NCBI GenBank assembly: GCA_037039925.1
Contig: JAXRKP010000059.1
Location: 245,333-309,332, forward strand
Reading direction: 5' to 3'
From: Doris montereyensis
Taxonomy: Eukaryota; Mollusca; Gastropoda; Nudibranchia; Dorididae
Length of the DNA: 64,000 nucleotides
A program made the position numbers and the translations under genes. The notes below the pieces were generated by a model. The model did not search any database and had not been told where the DNA came from. It was given only the letters and a program-made list of their open reading frames with translations. Shown piece by piece: positions 33,701 through 48,700 of the stretch. Within the stretch, counting starts at the first letter, position 1; the number at the start of each line of letters is the position of its first letter.

Positions 33701-36700
33701 TGGCTGGCTGATAAACAGACCAACAGGAGCATGGTTCTTGCCAAGCCTCTATTCCGCCATTGTTTTTCCTGAATGGCAACAAAGTGAAACATACTGCCCG
33801 CCTTTCTCTCTCTCTTTTGCTTTGCCTTATGAGTCAGGGCGGACACACACACCACATGCTGATGTGGATACTTCTCTCATTTCTACACTGAACACACACA
33901 CACACTCACATTGCTCTATGAGGTATCTTCACACCCACTTCTTGTATGCTCCATTGAAACTCTCTTTTTTCAACTTCAATATTTCATTGTGGTTTCCAAG
34001 ATGCTTGGCGGATGACGTTAATTTGTCATCGCAATGAAATGTGAGACAACATTGTAAGCTACAAATAATTTTGAATTGTTTCCGACGGTTCCTTGTTTCA
34101 TTTCCTGACTTACAGTTCACTGTAGTATTTGTTATGGGAAATCTGGATCTCTATATTTCTAATAATGTGGAAGATTTGTATCTTACAGATTTGTTTGTTC
34201 CATTTTATGACATTTAGATCTAGATATGAGTCAGGAATTTAAAAAAAGATAATTTGGATTTATGGATGGAGTAATGATCTTCAAAAAATTGAAGGAGTTT
34301 ATATTATTTATGAGAATTATGATGAATGTGAATTGTTATGAAGGAAAATGTTCTTGATAGTTAAATTTATTGTTCATGTATGTTATTGGAGTTCTGTTAT
34401 TGTAAAGCGCCGTTGAGCAGTGGATCTTTAGAGGCTTTATAAATGCAGTGTTATTTATTTTATTATTATTATTATTATTATTATTATCATTAAGTGATGA
34501 CGCAGACCCATTGGAATGCTCATCTTTTCAGGTGGCTACGTTTTTAAAACTAAACAAGTTGGTACAAAGGGTAAGACTGATACAATCTTAATTGATATGA
34601 ACTACATTTATGATTATGCTTGCCATCCTCTCCAGGGGATGAATCTGATTTCATTTGCTTGGATGCTGATGACAATGTAGAAGAGAATAGTCCAGACAAC
34701 GGTGGCAACAACGAGGCCCTGCCCAGGGTTGTGCTGATGGAGAGAAGCACTTCCTCCATCGGTCCAAGCTTCAACTTTTTTAGACAAGAAGGTCCGTTGA
34801 GTTATTGCCCAGTAATAGTTTAAAAAGTTTTACTTTTCATATTTATCCTAGTTGACATTGTTTATACATGTAGATGGGAATACTCAATCAAAATCCAGAA
34901 TGCCCGATTTCATGACAAAGTCCCAACCAATAGCCTTCTATCTATACGAAACACTTATTCCACTATGAAAATAATCCCGATTTCATGACAAAAACATTTA
35001 TTTCACAAACTCCGAAAATTTTCTGGTGGAAAACCCAGAATGCCAATAGTTTTCATGACAAAGTCCCAACCAATAGCCTTCTCTGTACACCTATGATACT
35101 CCCCGAAACATTTATTTCACAAACTAATTTTCTGGTGGAAAACCCAGAATGCCCGATTTCATGACAAAGTCCCAATCAATAGCCTATGATTCATTTATTC
35201 TGTGGAAAACAGCCGATTTCATGAGTCCCAATCTCCCGAAACACTTATTCCACAAACTAATTTTCTGATCCCATAGAGTTTGGAGAATACAAGCTGTACT
35301 GTTTATCCTAACAATAAGATCTTCATGAAAATATTTCAGCTTACATTGAGAGCAATGCAAAACAAGCGATACTCTGATACTATACATGACAGCTTAAAGA
35401 CATCAAAAATACAGATTTTTAATCTTAGCTTTGACAATTGACTTCTTGTAACTAGCTTTCTAAAAAATACCGAACAACCTATGACAGTGGGAGCCGCATC
35501 CACCGCGATCGGACATAACAAAATGTTGGCTACAACGAGGCAAATAAAATCCCCTTTTCTCCCCTTCATTTTCTTTGTAAAAAAAACAACACATCCAACG
35601 AGGATCCAGCATGGCTAAAATCGCCTACAACAAGGTCATGCTGGTCAATAGGCTAGTGGAGAAAAGCACTGGACCAATCAAAATGATTTTAGTAACCAGG
35701 ACGATCTTGTTAAAGGCCAATGGGTTACGCTAATAACTAATTTTCTTTCTTTTTTTTGTGTGTCTATGTTGTGCTGGTGTTCAATACCTAAGGCGTCACA
35801 CAGTATGACAAAGAAGATAATTCTTACAGTTTGTTTTATTCTTACAGAACCTATGAGACGCCGTGATGATGATGATAACCAGTCCGACATAGACTCCATG
35901 GCTGATCTAGATGACGAGACGGAGTCCTCAGTGGAAGATGCTGTAGACGACAGAATAGAAAGTGAACAGAGTGAGGTTGACTCTGTCCAGGCTCAAAATG
36001 ATGTGGGAGATCTGTCTGCGTTTGCGGATATCGGGATCTTCCACTGGAGGTCGGCAATGTGGCGAGAAATTACATTCACCAACCTAACAACCGTCTCAGC
36101 ACCCTACTGAATGCAACTGTTGTCCTGGCGGCTATTCTCACTATGGGAATTAGTCTCGGAATTATCATGGGTAAGGTTTGGGTTCTAGTGTCGGGGAAAA
36201 AGTTGGCCAGATTTGTATTTACTTATAACCAGATAATCACGAAAGGGTTGGGTCACAGCTGTGAGGCATCGGGCGGTCGTTTTGATCAACGCACTGATGT
36301 GTCGTAACGCAATTCTTTTCAGTTTGGCATTATGATAGATATAATGTAGATGGAGATTGGTTTGTTGAAGGTATTGGCAGATATATTTTGTTGTTTCTAG
36401 GAGGCATCAAGCAGTCTTTTTAACAAAATTATGTTTAAGTGGGATTATAGGAATATAATGCCGTTGAAGACTGATGTGTAGAAGGTATCAACAGATGTAT
36501 TTTCACGATCCTATGATCAGTGATCAACTTCATGAGATTATGATTACTACATGAGCCTTGAGACTGTGATTGATAAGCCATGGTCATGAGGCATCAAGGA
36601 ATTCTTGAGCCTCGCCCAGGCCTAACGAGAGCCATGTCCAAAATGACTGGAGTTTTTAACCTGGAAACCAACAGCAAACCTGCCCTAGAGATGTGGCTAA

Positions 36701-39700
36701 TCAAGCTTTGGTATTGAAAGAGGGGGCCCCTCTTCACCAAATGTAACTATGGTGTCCCCTGATCGCCATAAAATTGAGCAGCAGGTATCTGTAACTGGCC
36801 TCTTACCAACAAATGAAAATAAGCGTTGATGGTTGCCGTTTCAAGGGTTATCTTGGAACTCATAGGACCCAAGAAGAAGAAATAGTTGATTCTTTAAAAT
36901 TAAGTGAAAAACGGAGACACAAAAAGAAGAAAATGACATGAAAAATAAATTTTCATGACGAATCAACCTTTTGTATTTATGTTTACTTTCAGAGAGTTAA
37001 TCAGGGATGGAGATTTTCTGTTTTTTTCCCGGATTTCTGGGGTTTTTTTTGACATGTCGAAAGGACCTCCGGGATTTTCAGATGAGACCTAGAAATTTTT
37101 AAAGATGTTCAGATGAGACTTCCGAGATTTTTTTAATGGCGTCAAGGGAGTCGATGTTTCAGGGAAAATGATGTTTCAGGGAAAAATGACGCATCACCGG
37201 TTGTTCTCGCAGGCAAGGCCTGAGCCGACACCGATTCCACCGGACCGACCTCTTACCTGTTGCTTGCAGGCCTATCCTAATTTCATTGGCTGAATAGCCA
37301 TCGGCCATTGTCGTAACTCGCGTGGGACAGGGATGGGGATTTCCGTTTTTTTTTTGGCACAGAAGAGTTCCTCTGTGTTTTTGTCTCATTTTTATACACA
37401 CACAAGCACCGACCGTCCGGGAAAACATAGAGTCTACTAAGTCTAATTAGGACGGATATCCCAAACAGAGAGAGAGAGAGAGAGAGAGAGTCATTATAGT
37501 TTCATTTATTGCCGTTTAATGAGAGAGAGACAGAGAGGAAAAGGAAGGAGAGAGAGAGTAAAATTAGTGATACTGGTGTGGTAAGCCTAGAAATAGTAGT
37601 AGCGGTATCGGTAGTAGGAGTAGTACATCTACATACCTTTGACATTCAAGATTTCAAGTTTAATCGTTCGCTTTTGTGTTGTTCTTTTCTAGAATTATGC
37701 CTCATTTACTATTTTACGAATGGTTTTGCCTTTTTCAAATCGGTTGGTTAAAGCCCGTGCAGGCAGGACACTTCTGCTCCGTGCTTATAAGAAAGACACG
37801 CACTCTCTCTCTCTCTTTCTCTGTCTCCACACACACACACATACGTATTAATACACACTCTCACATAGGGTTTACAATGCAAGATTGCTATACAGCATCC
37901 TGATCAAATTAGGCACCTAGGTAGTACTGTGTTAATATTACGCTACATACAACACTACACGTGGGCCACACTTATAAGAAAGACACATGAGTATTGATTT
38001 TTTTTTTCACGGTCGCATGTTATTACTTTAGGGATAGTCACATATGCTTGTTAGAAAGTTTCTGGCTTGACTTCAATTAATGAAGTGAATCTACTTTGAT
38101 TTGAGCTTTTCTTTTAATATCCGAGACTCAATTCCAACATGGGTGGATAGCGGGTGCTACTGGTAGGTTTCTCATCTTTCCTTTTCCTCTTTTATCTAAT
38201 CTTTAATCTTGCTGTTTACTTTCACTTGAGATCAATGTATATGTTTGAGGGGTAAACTTCAATAAAACAAACAAACAATTCCAACTGACGTCCACCCCAT
38301 TTTTCAAATCACGCCCTTAAAGGGAGATAACTCACACATGTTGAAATAAAAAACTTCTATTGTTTAGCTTGGATCAGAAGTTTTGATTCCAAGAGTGTTG
38401 CATTATATATTTCCATTGTTGGGGTAGATAGAGAGAGAGAGGGGAGGGGGTGGCATACTTGAAGAGAACATTAGGGAATATTGTAGTTGTAATAAAATGT
38501 TCTGGAGGGAAGTAAAGTGACTGCAAAGTAAAATGCCATGGAAGAAAATGAGTAAGAAAACATGAAAAATATGATGGAAATCAGTGACTGCGATAAAAGA
38601 GGATAAAGAATGTTTTGGTGAGAAGAGATGGATTTGAATATAAAGAAATGAAGATAAACGAAAAGAAGAGATGATTCACTTGTTTTCGTCTGATCTTGGG
38701 TTGTTTTCTTTTATTGTTTTTTTGTGTGTGTGTGTGTGTTTGAGTAATTATTTGGCTAGAGCCTATCAGAGGGAGAGAGGGGGCTCATCTTTTTAATAAC
38801 TACTGTGGGATGTTACTTGCACAACATGCACATGGCACCTGTGAAATTTTCACTCATGTTTTATAGAATCAGAGGATGAATAGTCTGCAAGACTATAATG
38901 GCTTGTTATACTTTTGAAAAATAAACCCTTAGATGTATATGTAGTTACCATACAGGACTCGAACTCCAAAACCCTGCCTTGCCAGTCCAGCAATGTACTA
39001 CTACAGGACTATGATGATAGTAATACAGATCTCTCTTGAATTTTGATTCTAAAAAATTGGCATGTCTGATAACATTGGGTTTTTTTTTATTGCGGTCCCT
39101 CTTCTTTATATTTCTTGTACTTGTATTTAAATGCAATGCTCTTACGTAATACTATTTTAAAATTTTAAAGGGGGCGATAAAGTTCAGGTTTTTTTTCAGA
39201 GCTTGTCCCCATCCCTGGTTAATATGTTGAATTTCTATATTTCCTTTTATTAGCTGGTGACCTTGAAATTGAAGAGTGGCAAAGAGCTTATGACGGACAA
39301 GTGAAAAAAACTCTTGAAATAGAAGACCGCCTCTTCAAAGCTGAGGTGATCAATGACTTTTTAGAATTGCATTTAAGAGACAGAAAAAGAAGTTTGCTAT
39401 TCATTCTGTAATAATTTTAAACATTTATTTGACTGTTGTTGAATTTCTATGAAATTTATCATTGAAGGTCACAGTTTTCAGACATATTTATTTTCATGAA
39501 AAGAACTTCCTTTGTTGATGAGAACATGACATAATCAAGTCTTTACTTTCTTAGTAGGAAATGATTAAAAACATTCAAATGTTAAAGATATAATGATAAG
39601 ACGGTTTCTTTCTTTCTTTATCAGTTCCCATTCTACCTTTCGGTGTATGGGTTCAGATGCCCGAGATGATCTTTCTCCAGGATGCCCTGTCCTGGCACTT

Positions 39701-42700
39701 TCTGTTTCCTTCCCCAAAAAAATAAATTTCTATGTTTCAATGCCTCTTTTATATCTTTTTCCCACTTCTCCAAGGTCTGCCTTTTGGTCTTTGACCTTGG
39801 GCTTTAGCACTATACTGATTTAGCTATTCTATTGTCATTCATTCTCTTTACATGCCCAAACCATCTCAATTGAAGAGAGTAGGACTATAAACTGTGTTGT
39901 ATACTACCATTTTAGTTTTTGTTCTTGTTTACCTACAAATGCCTTTCCTAGATGGTTATATATTGCACTTGCCTTTTTGATTCTCTGGCTGATTTCTTTT
40001 CTAAGTTTTCCTCTGAGTTAATCATTACTCCTAGATAATTGTAGCTGTGAACTTGTTCTAAATTCTCGCTGCCCAATTTAAGATTTTGTGTTTTAGCTTC
40101 CCTAGTTACTAGCATTGTTTTGGTTTTCTTTGCATTTACTCTCATTCCTCTTTTACTTAGTTCATTGTTCATAATGTTGATATTCGACTGAAGATAACTT
40201 TCTGATTTTCCAAATAGAACTAAATCATGGGCAAATGAAAGCATTGATACATTTACTTTTCTTAGTCAATAAAATGCAGGTGCAAGACAATGTATTTCTC
40301 AAGGAATTTTTCTATTATTTGTCTAATTGTAAATATGTGGTCTTGTACACTCCTTCCTGTTCTAAATCCATTCTGATGTTCTTCAAACTGATCCTCTACT
40401 CTTTTCCTTAGTCTCATTTCCAGTATCCTCACATACACTTTTCCTGGTACGCTAAGTAGTGATATCCCTCTATAGTTTGAGCATTCTATAGTTGATCCTT
40501 TCTTATGTATTGGTACTACCGTTCCCTTTTTCAGTCGTCTGGCACCTGTTTGGACTTCAATGCTTGTTGGCATATTGCATGTAGTAGTTTGTCTGCCTCT
40601 CTCCCTTGGTTTTTAATAATTTCTGTACAAACGTGATCTGCTCCTGGGGCTTCTCCTGATTTCACTTTTCTTATAGCTGTTTGGATTTCTTACATTGATA
40701 TACATACCTCTTCAGCTGTCTCCTTTGGATTACTTGTTACTCTTACTAATTGATCTTTACTCCTTGTTTGATATGTTCTGGAGTTTATGTAATTGTTGAA
40801 TATACTTTCTCCACGCTTCCATGATTTGGCTGTCTTCTTTCATTATTTCTCCTTTGGCATTCTTAATTTGTCATATTGGGCATGCTTTGGTCTTTCTCAT
40901 GCTCTTCATTGCCCCCCAGAATAGCTTTTGATTTCCTTGATAGCTTTCTTGAAGTCTTTGTCCAAACTCTTCCCATTGTTCCTGTTTTGCTTTTCTCACT
41001 TCCTCTTTGGCGATAGTTCTTTTATTCACGTAATGTATCCTTTCCTCTGGTCTCTTTGTTTGAAAGTATGTCTTCCAAGTTCCAGGCATCCTTCTTTTCT
41101 TTGATCTTAGTTTTGATATTCTCATTCCACCATGCTGTTCTTTTCCCATCTCCTTTAATTTGTTTCCTACCACAGACCTCTTCAGTACAACTGAGGAGTG
41201 TTTCTTTATACGTTTGCCACTTTTCTTCTGTTGTGCTATCATTCAGATCCATCTGCCTTTCACTGATAAATCTTTTTATCCTAGATTGGTATATCTCTTT
41301 TACTATTGGTTTATTTAGTTCCTCTATGTTGAATTTAGTAGCTTTCTTTCTTTCCTTTTCTGTTTGTCTTCTTCAGTCAGTAATCTCATTTTGGCAATCA
41401 CTAGGTGATGATCACTAAACATTTCTGTCCCTCTGTTTACTCTTGCATCCAATGTACTGTAAAAAGGGAGCTGCTAACTATTATGTAATCTATCATTGAC
41501 TTTTCACACCTGTCTTCATTTACTCTTGTATATTTGTGGATATCTTTATGAGGAAAAAAAGTGTTGGCTATTTCCATGTTATTCTTTAGGCAAAAATCTA
41601 TTAGTCTCTCTCCATTTGGAGAAGTTGTTATCTCTCCTTCTTTACCTATTACTCCTCCTGGTGTTTCTATATTGTTGCCTACTCTAGTGTTAAAATCTCC
41701 TAAAACCATTAGTTCCTGTTTGTGTTTATGATTTTCTGCAGCTATTTGTTAATCATTTTCGAAGGTATCTTTTTCTTCTTTAGTGGCGTCTTCGTTTGAT
41801 CCATAAGCTGTTAATAATTTAATTTCTCTTCCTTTTGGTTTAGTATTTACCTCTAATAGCCGTGGGCTTATAAATTTCCAAGTTTTTAGTAGCTTTTCAT
41901 GCCTTTTATGTACCAGGAGACCTACTCCTGTGCTAGCTTTATCTTTGACATCTACTCCTGAGAAGATTAAAATATTATTTGGTCCTACATTTTCTATTCC
42001 TTGTCTTTTTTCTTTGTTTCTGTAATAGCCAAAATATCTACTTTAAATTTTTCCATTTCTTTTTCATTTATTGCCCTAACATTCCATGTTCCAAAAATCA
42101 CAGTCCGTGTTCGTTTCCATAGTCGTCGTTGAAAGGTCAAGCCGGTTATCTTATATTTATTTCTCTGCATCAGTTAGGTTTTGGATAAGCAGGGAATTAG
42201 CCAACTGTACCCTAGGTAGATGATGGGGCTGCCACCTTGAGGCCCCTTCCGGGTCTTGTTATTTTCTGTCAGGGTTAACTCCCTTAGCTTTTGATCATTC
42301 AAGACCAGCCTGCAAGGCAGCAGGTTGTTATTTTATGTCAGGGTTAACTCCCTTAGTCTTTGGTCAGTCAAGACCGACCTGCAAGGCAGCAGGAGACTCA
42401 TGGAGGGTGGGATCATCTACTCACCGTACAGGTGCTTACCTATCCACTGGCCGGTGATAAGACGGTACTTGTTTTATTTGTACAACTCTCCATTGATAAC
42501 TGTTTATATTGTTTAAATCACGGAATGTTATAATTTTAAAGAACTTCATGAAGATTGTGGTTTCAGTCATTGCTATCATATGTTGTAAATTTTGATGAAT
42601 AATTATTTAAACAGATTAATAATCTTTCAAAAATATATCTGTGCATTTCTAAAATCCACTTTTAACATTTTATTTTTTCCATTTTCTTTTTGCATCCATA

Positions 42701-45700
42701 GTTGAACTATGCCAGCTTTGATGAAGTTTTGAATACCTTTGTCTCTGCAGTAAGTATAAAACAAAATAAAAATGAATAAAAACAAACAACCAAGATCTTT
42801 TTTTGTTTTGTTTGAGACTTACATGAATATCTTAAGCTGCCGAAATAAGTTGACAATAAAGGAGATGCTTTGTGGCCATGTGTCCAGGTGTTCTAATTTC
42901 CATTTACAGCATCTTTGTGTTCCATTACGCAATCATTTCCATCTCAGGGCTCTATTTTGCAGTCATGTCGTCTCTCACCTCAGTATTTCATTATGCAGTC
43001 ATTCTCGTCTCTCATCTCAGATTTCCATATGCAATCATTCTCGCCTCTCATCTCAGGGTTTTATTATGAAATTATTTTCTCCTCTTACCTCAGTTCTATT
43101 ATGAAATCATTTAGTCTCTCACTTCAGGATTCCACTATGCAGTCATTCTTGTCTCTCGTGTTAAGAGTTCCATTATGCAGTCATTCTCGTCTCTCACCTC
43201 AGTGTTCCATCATGCAATCATTCTCGTCTCTCTTCTCAGGATTCCATCCTACAATCAGTCTCGTCTCTCACCTCAGGGTTCAATTAATGTATTAATTCTC
43301 GTTTCTCACCTCAGGGTTCAATTAATGCAACCATTCTCGTTTCTCACCTCAGGGTTCCATTATGCAGTCATTCTCGTCTCTCATCTCGAGGTTCAATTAA
43401 TGCATTCATTCTCGTCTCTCACCTCAGGCTTCAATTAAGGAACCATTCTTGTCTCTTACCTCAGGGTTCCATCATGCACCCATTCTGGTCTCCCACCTCA
43501 GGGTTCCATTATAGGCATTCTCGTCTCTCACTTGGGTTCAATTAATGCATTCATTCTTGTCTCTCACCTCAGGGTTCAATTAAGCAATCATTTTTGTCTC
43601 TCCCACCTCAGGGTTTCATTATGCAATAATTGTCATCTCACTTCAGGGTTCCATTATGCAATCATTCTCATCTGTTACCTCACTGTTTCATTATGCAATA
43701 ATTCTCACTTGTCACCTCAGTGCTCCATTATGCAATCATTCTCATCTGTAACCTCAGGATTCCATTATGCAATCATTCTCATCTGTCACCTCAGGATTCC
43801 ATTATGCAATCATTCTCATCTGTCACTTAAGGATTCCATTATGCAATCATTCTTATCTGTCACCTCAAGATTCCATTATGCAATCATTCTTATCTGTCAC
43901 CTCAAGATTCCATTATGCAAGCACTCTGAACTGTCACCTTAGGGTTCCATTATATAATCATTCTCATCTGTCACCTTAGGGTTCCATTATGCAATCATTC
44001 TCATCTTTCACCTCAGGATTCCATCATGCAATCATTCTCATCTCTCACCTCAGGGTTCCATTATGCAATTATTCTCATATCTCACCTCAGGGTTCTATTA
44101 TACAATCATTCTCATCTTTCACCTCAGGGTTCCATTATGCAATCATTCTCATCTCTGAACTCAGGATCCCATTATACAATCATTCTCTTCTCTTAACTCA
44201 GGATCCCATTATACAATCATTCTCATCTCTTAACTCAGGATCCCATTATACAATCATTCTCATCTCTTAACTCAGGATCCCATTATACAATCATTCTCAT
44301 CTCTTAACTCAGGATCCCATTTTACAATCATTCTCATCTCTTAACTCAGGATTCCATTATGCAATCATTCTCATCTCTTAACTCAGAATCCCATTTTACA
44401 ATCATTCTCATCTCTTAACTCAGGATCCCATTATGCAATCATTCTCATCTCTTAACTCAGGATCCCATTATACAATCATTCTCATCTCTTAACTCAGGAT
44501 TCCATTATGCAATCATTCTCATCTCTTAACTCAGGATCCCATTTTACAATCATTCTCATCTCTTAACTCAGGATCCCATTTTACAATCATTCTCATCTCT
44601 TAACTCAGGATCTCATTTTACAATCATTCTCATCTCTTAATTCAGGATTCCATTATGCAATCATTCTCATCTTTTAATTCAGGATTCTATTATGCAATCA
44701 TTTTCATCTCTTAACTCAGGATCCCATTTTACAATCATTCTCATCTCTGAACTCAATAATCCATTAATTTATACAATCATTCTCATCTGTCACCTTAGGA
44801 TTCCATTATGCAATCATTCTCATCTGTCACCTTAGGATTCCATTATGCAATCATTCTCATCTGTCACCTTAGGATTCCATTATGCAATCATTCTCATCTG
44901 TCACCTTAGGATTCCATTATGCAATCATTCTCATCTGTCACCTTAGGATTCCATTATGCAATCATTCTCATCTCTCACCTTAGGATTTCATTATGCAATC
45001 ATTCTCCTTTCTCTTCGTTGTTGTAAATATCAAGGGGCACGTATGTCAGTGAAAATGCCATAGAACTTTTCACTCTTCAAGTTGCATCCTATTTCGTATT
45101 CATGACATGATAATTTATATTTCCATTTCTGGGCTAAATATTGAGCCAGACACGTGTTAAACAATTTGGTCTACAGTTGATCCAAGTAGTATTATGTGTG
45201 TGATGTGTGAACACGTGATATTTCATGATAGATAAAATATATAAATGAAAAATATGCATACACTGTTAATTAAAATAAGCTGTTCATCCCCTCTTTTTTG
45301 GGGGATTTCTAATTCATTTAACAATATTAAAATCTTTTTTTACAGCAGAAGCTAGGTGAACCAGTCACGGCTTTCTTAATGTCCCTGGAGACTGTGGTGA
45401 ATGACTACAAAAAGTGCAAGGAAGCACATAGATATATGCCTTCTCATGATTGTCAAATAATCATCCTTGCTAACATTCAGCAATCCGTTTTGGGACTCAA
45501 ACCAAGCAGTGGTGAGGTAACTACACTTATAAACGTGTACCAGCAACTTTAATATCAGTGAGATGACATGTGTAACATGTACCAGTATGTTTAATTTCAG
45601 TGAGATGACATGTGTAACATGTACCGGTATGGTTAATTTAGTGAGATGACATATGTAACATGTACCGGTATGTTTAATTTCAATGAGATGACATGTGTAA

Positions 45701-48700
45701 CATGTACCGGTATGTTTAATTTCAGTGAGATGACATGTGTAACATGTACCGATATGTTAAATTTCAATGAGAGGACATGTGTAACATGTACCGATATGTT
45801 TAATTTCAATGAGATGATGTGTTCCAAGGAAAAGTTCATTCAAGGCCATTATGGCCCATAAAGCCAGAGGTTGTCCCAGTTTCGATAGCGTGAATCAGAT
45901 GAGGTGATAATAATCACCTCCTGGACAAAATGCTAATCTGACACAGGTTTTTACTCCCAAGCTAATGCTAGTTCCCATTTGCACCAGAGTCAAGTGGGGG
46001 AAATACGTGTTACGTGTATTTGCCAAGGAACACAACATTAGGCCGAGGTTTGCCAGGATTTGAACACAGGACCTCATGATCCAAAAACCAGCAACCTAAC
46101 TTTTGGCCACCGATGCCACATTTTTGTTGATACTTCCTTCTTATTAACTCACTCACTACCGGCCCCTTGGCCAAGACAAAGCCACTCACTACCGGCTATT
46201 TTAGACAAATTTTAAAAAATCACACAGACCTGACCATACATGTTACATGCATGAAACTACAGCAAAATAAAGCCCTTTACAACAACTTTGTAATACAAAA
46301 ATAATTTTTGATTTATCTCTTATAGTTTATTTTTTTATGAAAATTAAAAAAAAGATATATTTTACCCACACAAACTTTTTAAAAAAAATCAAATTTTCCA
46401 ACATCCTTTCACACAATATGCCCATAAGTGTCCGTACAACCAATAATTTTGAGTGTCAGTGTCAGTACTGTTACTGTCGCTGACAGTGACTGGGTGTATG
46501 GGTCTGGTTGAAGTGGGAGGATTTAGATTTAGAGACTGGATTCTAGAATTGGACGATCTTGACGTAGATGCGGTAGGTCTAGATCTAGATCTACCGGTAC
46601 TGGTCCCAGTAGAAGTTGAAGCCTGCGACGTTTTCTGTCACTGGGTGCCGTCTCATCGTCTGAGTCACACATAAAATCGTCATTTCTCATGAAGAAAGTA
46701 GGATCAGAATCACTATCATCCAGATCAGAATCATCGATGTCTGATCCATCTTGTGTAAAAGGATCAAAACTTCAAAAATGTTTCTTCTCGGTCGACTATT
46801 AGAAGCCATGACTGACTGAAAATGTGGCTGTCAGTAACTTCATAACTCGGTGTCAGAAGATCTACTCTTGAATCAAGGGAAGTCACTATAAGTAATTCGA
46901 CTCTTCTGCACTGGGAAGATAAATAAAGTGCCTCCCCATGTGTAAAATACCAAGGCCGACTACGCGTCGGTTCATATAGAGAAAAAATAGTAAATACGAG
47001 GCCGACAGGGATGCGGTTTCGGGAGCGAGCGGCATATTGCTTGAGGCCGACACATGTGTGGTCATGGTAGTGAGTGAGTTAATATTATACAATGAATTTT
47101 CTCTTGCATCTCTCATAGGGTAAATATTTAAAGAATCTGATGCATTTACAAAGTTCATGCTTTTAGGGTATTTTATGCAATATAATCTCACTCATTTCAA
47201 ATTAACAGACCGTGAGATTTGTCCTTGCAATGAAAGTTCAAAAGTAAAACAAAATTTTCTTGTTCCTGGAGCACTTGTGATTGGATTCAAAGAAAAAATT
47301 CTCAGGCATAAATCTGCCGGGCATACCTAAAACACAAAGCTTATTTCGCCCTCTTGGAAAGCCCTGAAGTTATTTTGAAAGAAAGCCTACAACTCTTCTT
47401 TAAGTCATTCTGGCCGATAAAACAAGGAAACAAAACTGAAGGAAAGCTGTGAGGACAACCTTTGTCTGTCATTCATCTATATGTGAATATTTCAATTATT
47501 TGTTGATTAATGTTGCGAGATTAGAAATAGACAATGAGCCTATCAAGAAGATGGAGGGAATGAACTGAGTGATTGCTCATGTTCAAAAATATCCAAATTT
47601 TGCTGTCTTCTGGCCAGTAAGATTCTCATGGCCTTCTTTTAAACTTTATCTCTTATTCACAGAATGAGAAGGAAGTGACGCTTTCAAAGAGCTTCCATGA
47701 TGTGGACAGGTCATCTGGGAGCGACTATCGCATCCTACCTGAAATTTCTGTGACGGAAAATGGCAGAGAGGATGTAAATGAGGACATCCCCAAAGGTATT
47801 TTTAAGTTTCATGACTTCCTTGCGCACATTTGTTGGGGAGGTGTATAAACAATTTAATGCAGTTGATGAACGTTATGTATTAAAGTCCTGTCAGTGCTAG
47901 TTGAATCTTCACTCCTTTCTCAATGGTGAGGCATGGCATGGTCGTTGGGGGACTCTGTGCTCCAAAGACAAGGTGTTGCCCTCCAAACCAAAAGGTTGTG
48001 GGTTCGGGCCTAACAAGTTGAACAATTTACTTGAGTTCTTATAAAGTAAAACCTACCCCCTTGGTCAAGGTAGGTGGATAGACATCTAGTACTATTGAAG
48101 ATGGATGATCAAAAGGAGGTTCCATATGTAAGTCACAACACTTTGTGCATGTTAAAGATCCCTTGACCGTTTACAAGGTAAAATAAAAAATCCTACCGAA
48201 AACCTCGAGATCGCCTTGGTTGTAGATGTGGGTAAAATCCAAATTAAAATCACGGTCATTTCTGAGTTGTTTTTTGTACTTTTTTATGATTTTTTTCACA
48301 CCTGTAGTAAGTCAAAACATGACACTTATCAAATTTGTAGTAAATGGGTCAGACATGGAGCTTGTTACTGAAAATGGTGATGAAGGTTGTGTAGCTAGTG
48401 ATTATACTCAAACCTCATTATACCGCACCTTGTTATACCGTCATTCTGGCTTACTGCCAGCTTTTGACCTTGTTACAAATCTGACACTATACAAAAACAA
48501 TGAAACAACTCATTCTACTGCCATCCTCAATAATTTGAGGCATTTCATTAATGTCCCTTCATAACTACTGTAAAGTACAACTTGTTCTACTGCCATCCGT
48601 CAATAATTTGAGGCATTTCATTAATGTCCCTTCGTAACTACTGTAAAGTACAAATCGTTCTACTGCCATCCGTCAATAATTTGAGGCATTTCATTAATGT

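Larger units (their letters stand above)
37001..39218. mobile_element. Possible TTAA-flanked TIR element 3 (2.2 kb)
   Basis: TTAA at 36,997-37,000 and 39,219-39,222 flank ends TCAGGGATGGAGATTTTC and, from the other side, CCAGGGATGGGGACAAGC. An internal copy of CAGGGATGGGGATTTCCG lies at about 37,325. No transposase remnant was recognised, and the interior holds other repeats ((GA)n, an (AAAC)-type short repeat). It may be a composite or a chance pairing of shorter elements. It lies between exons 5 and 6. Confidence 0.4.

Noticed and set aside
42872..44270. Open frames of 60-136 codons with HLRVPLCNHS-type repeats
   Set aside because: Generated by the 37-bp minisatellite within an intron.
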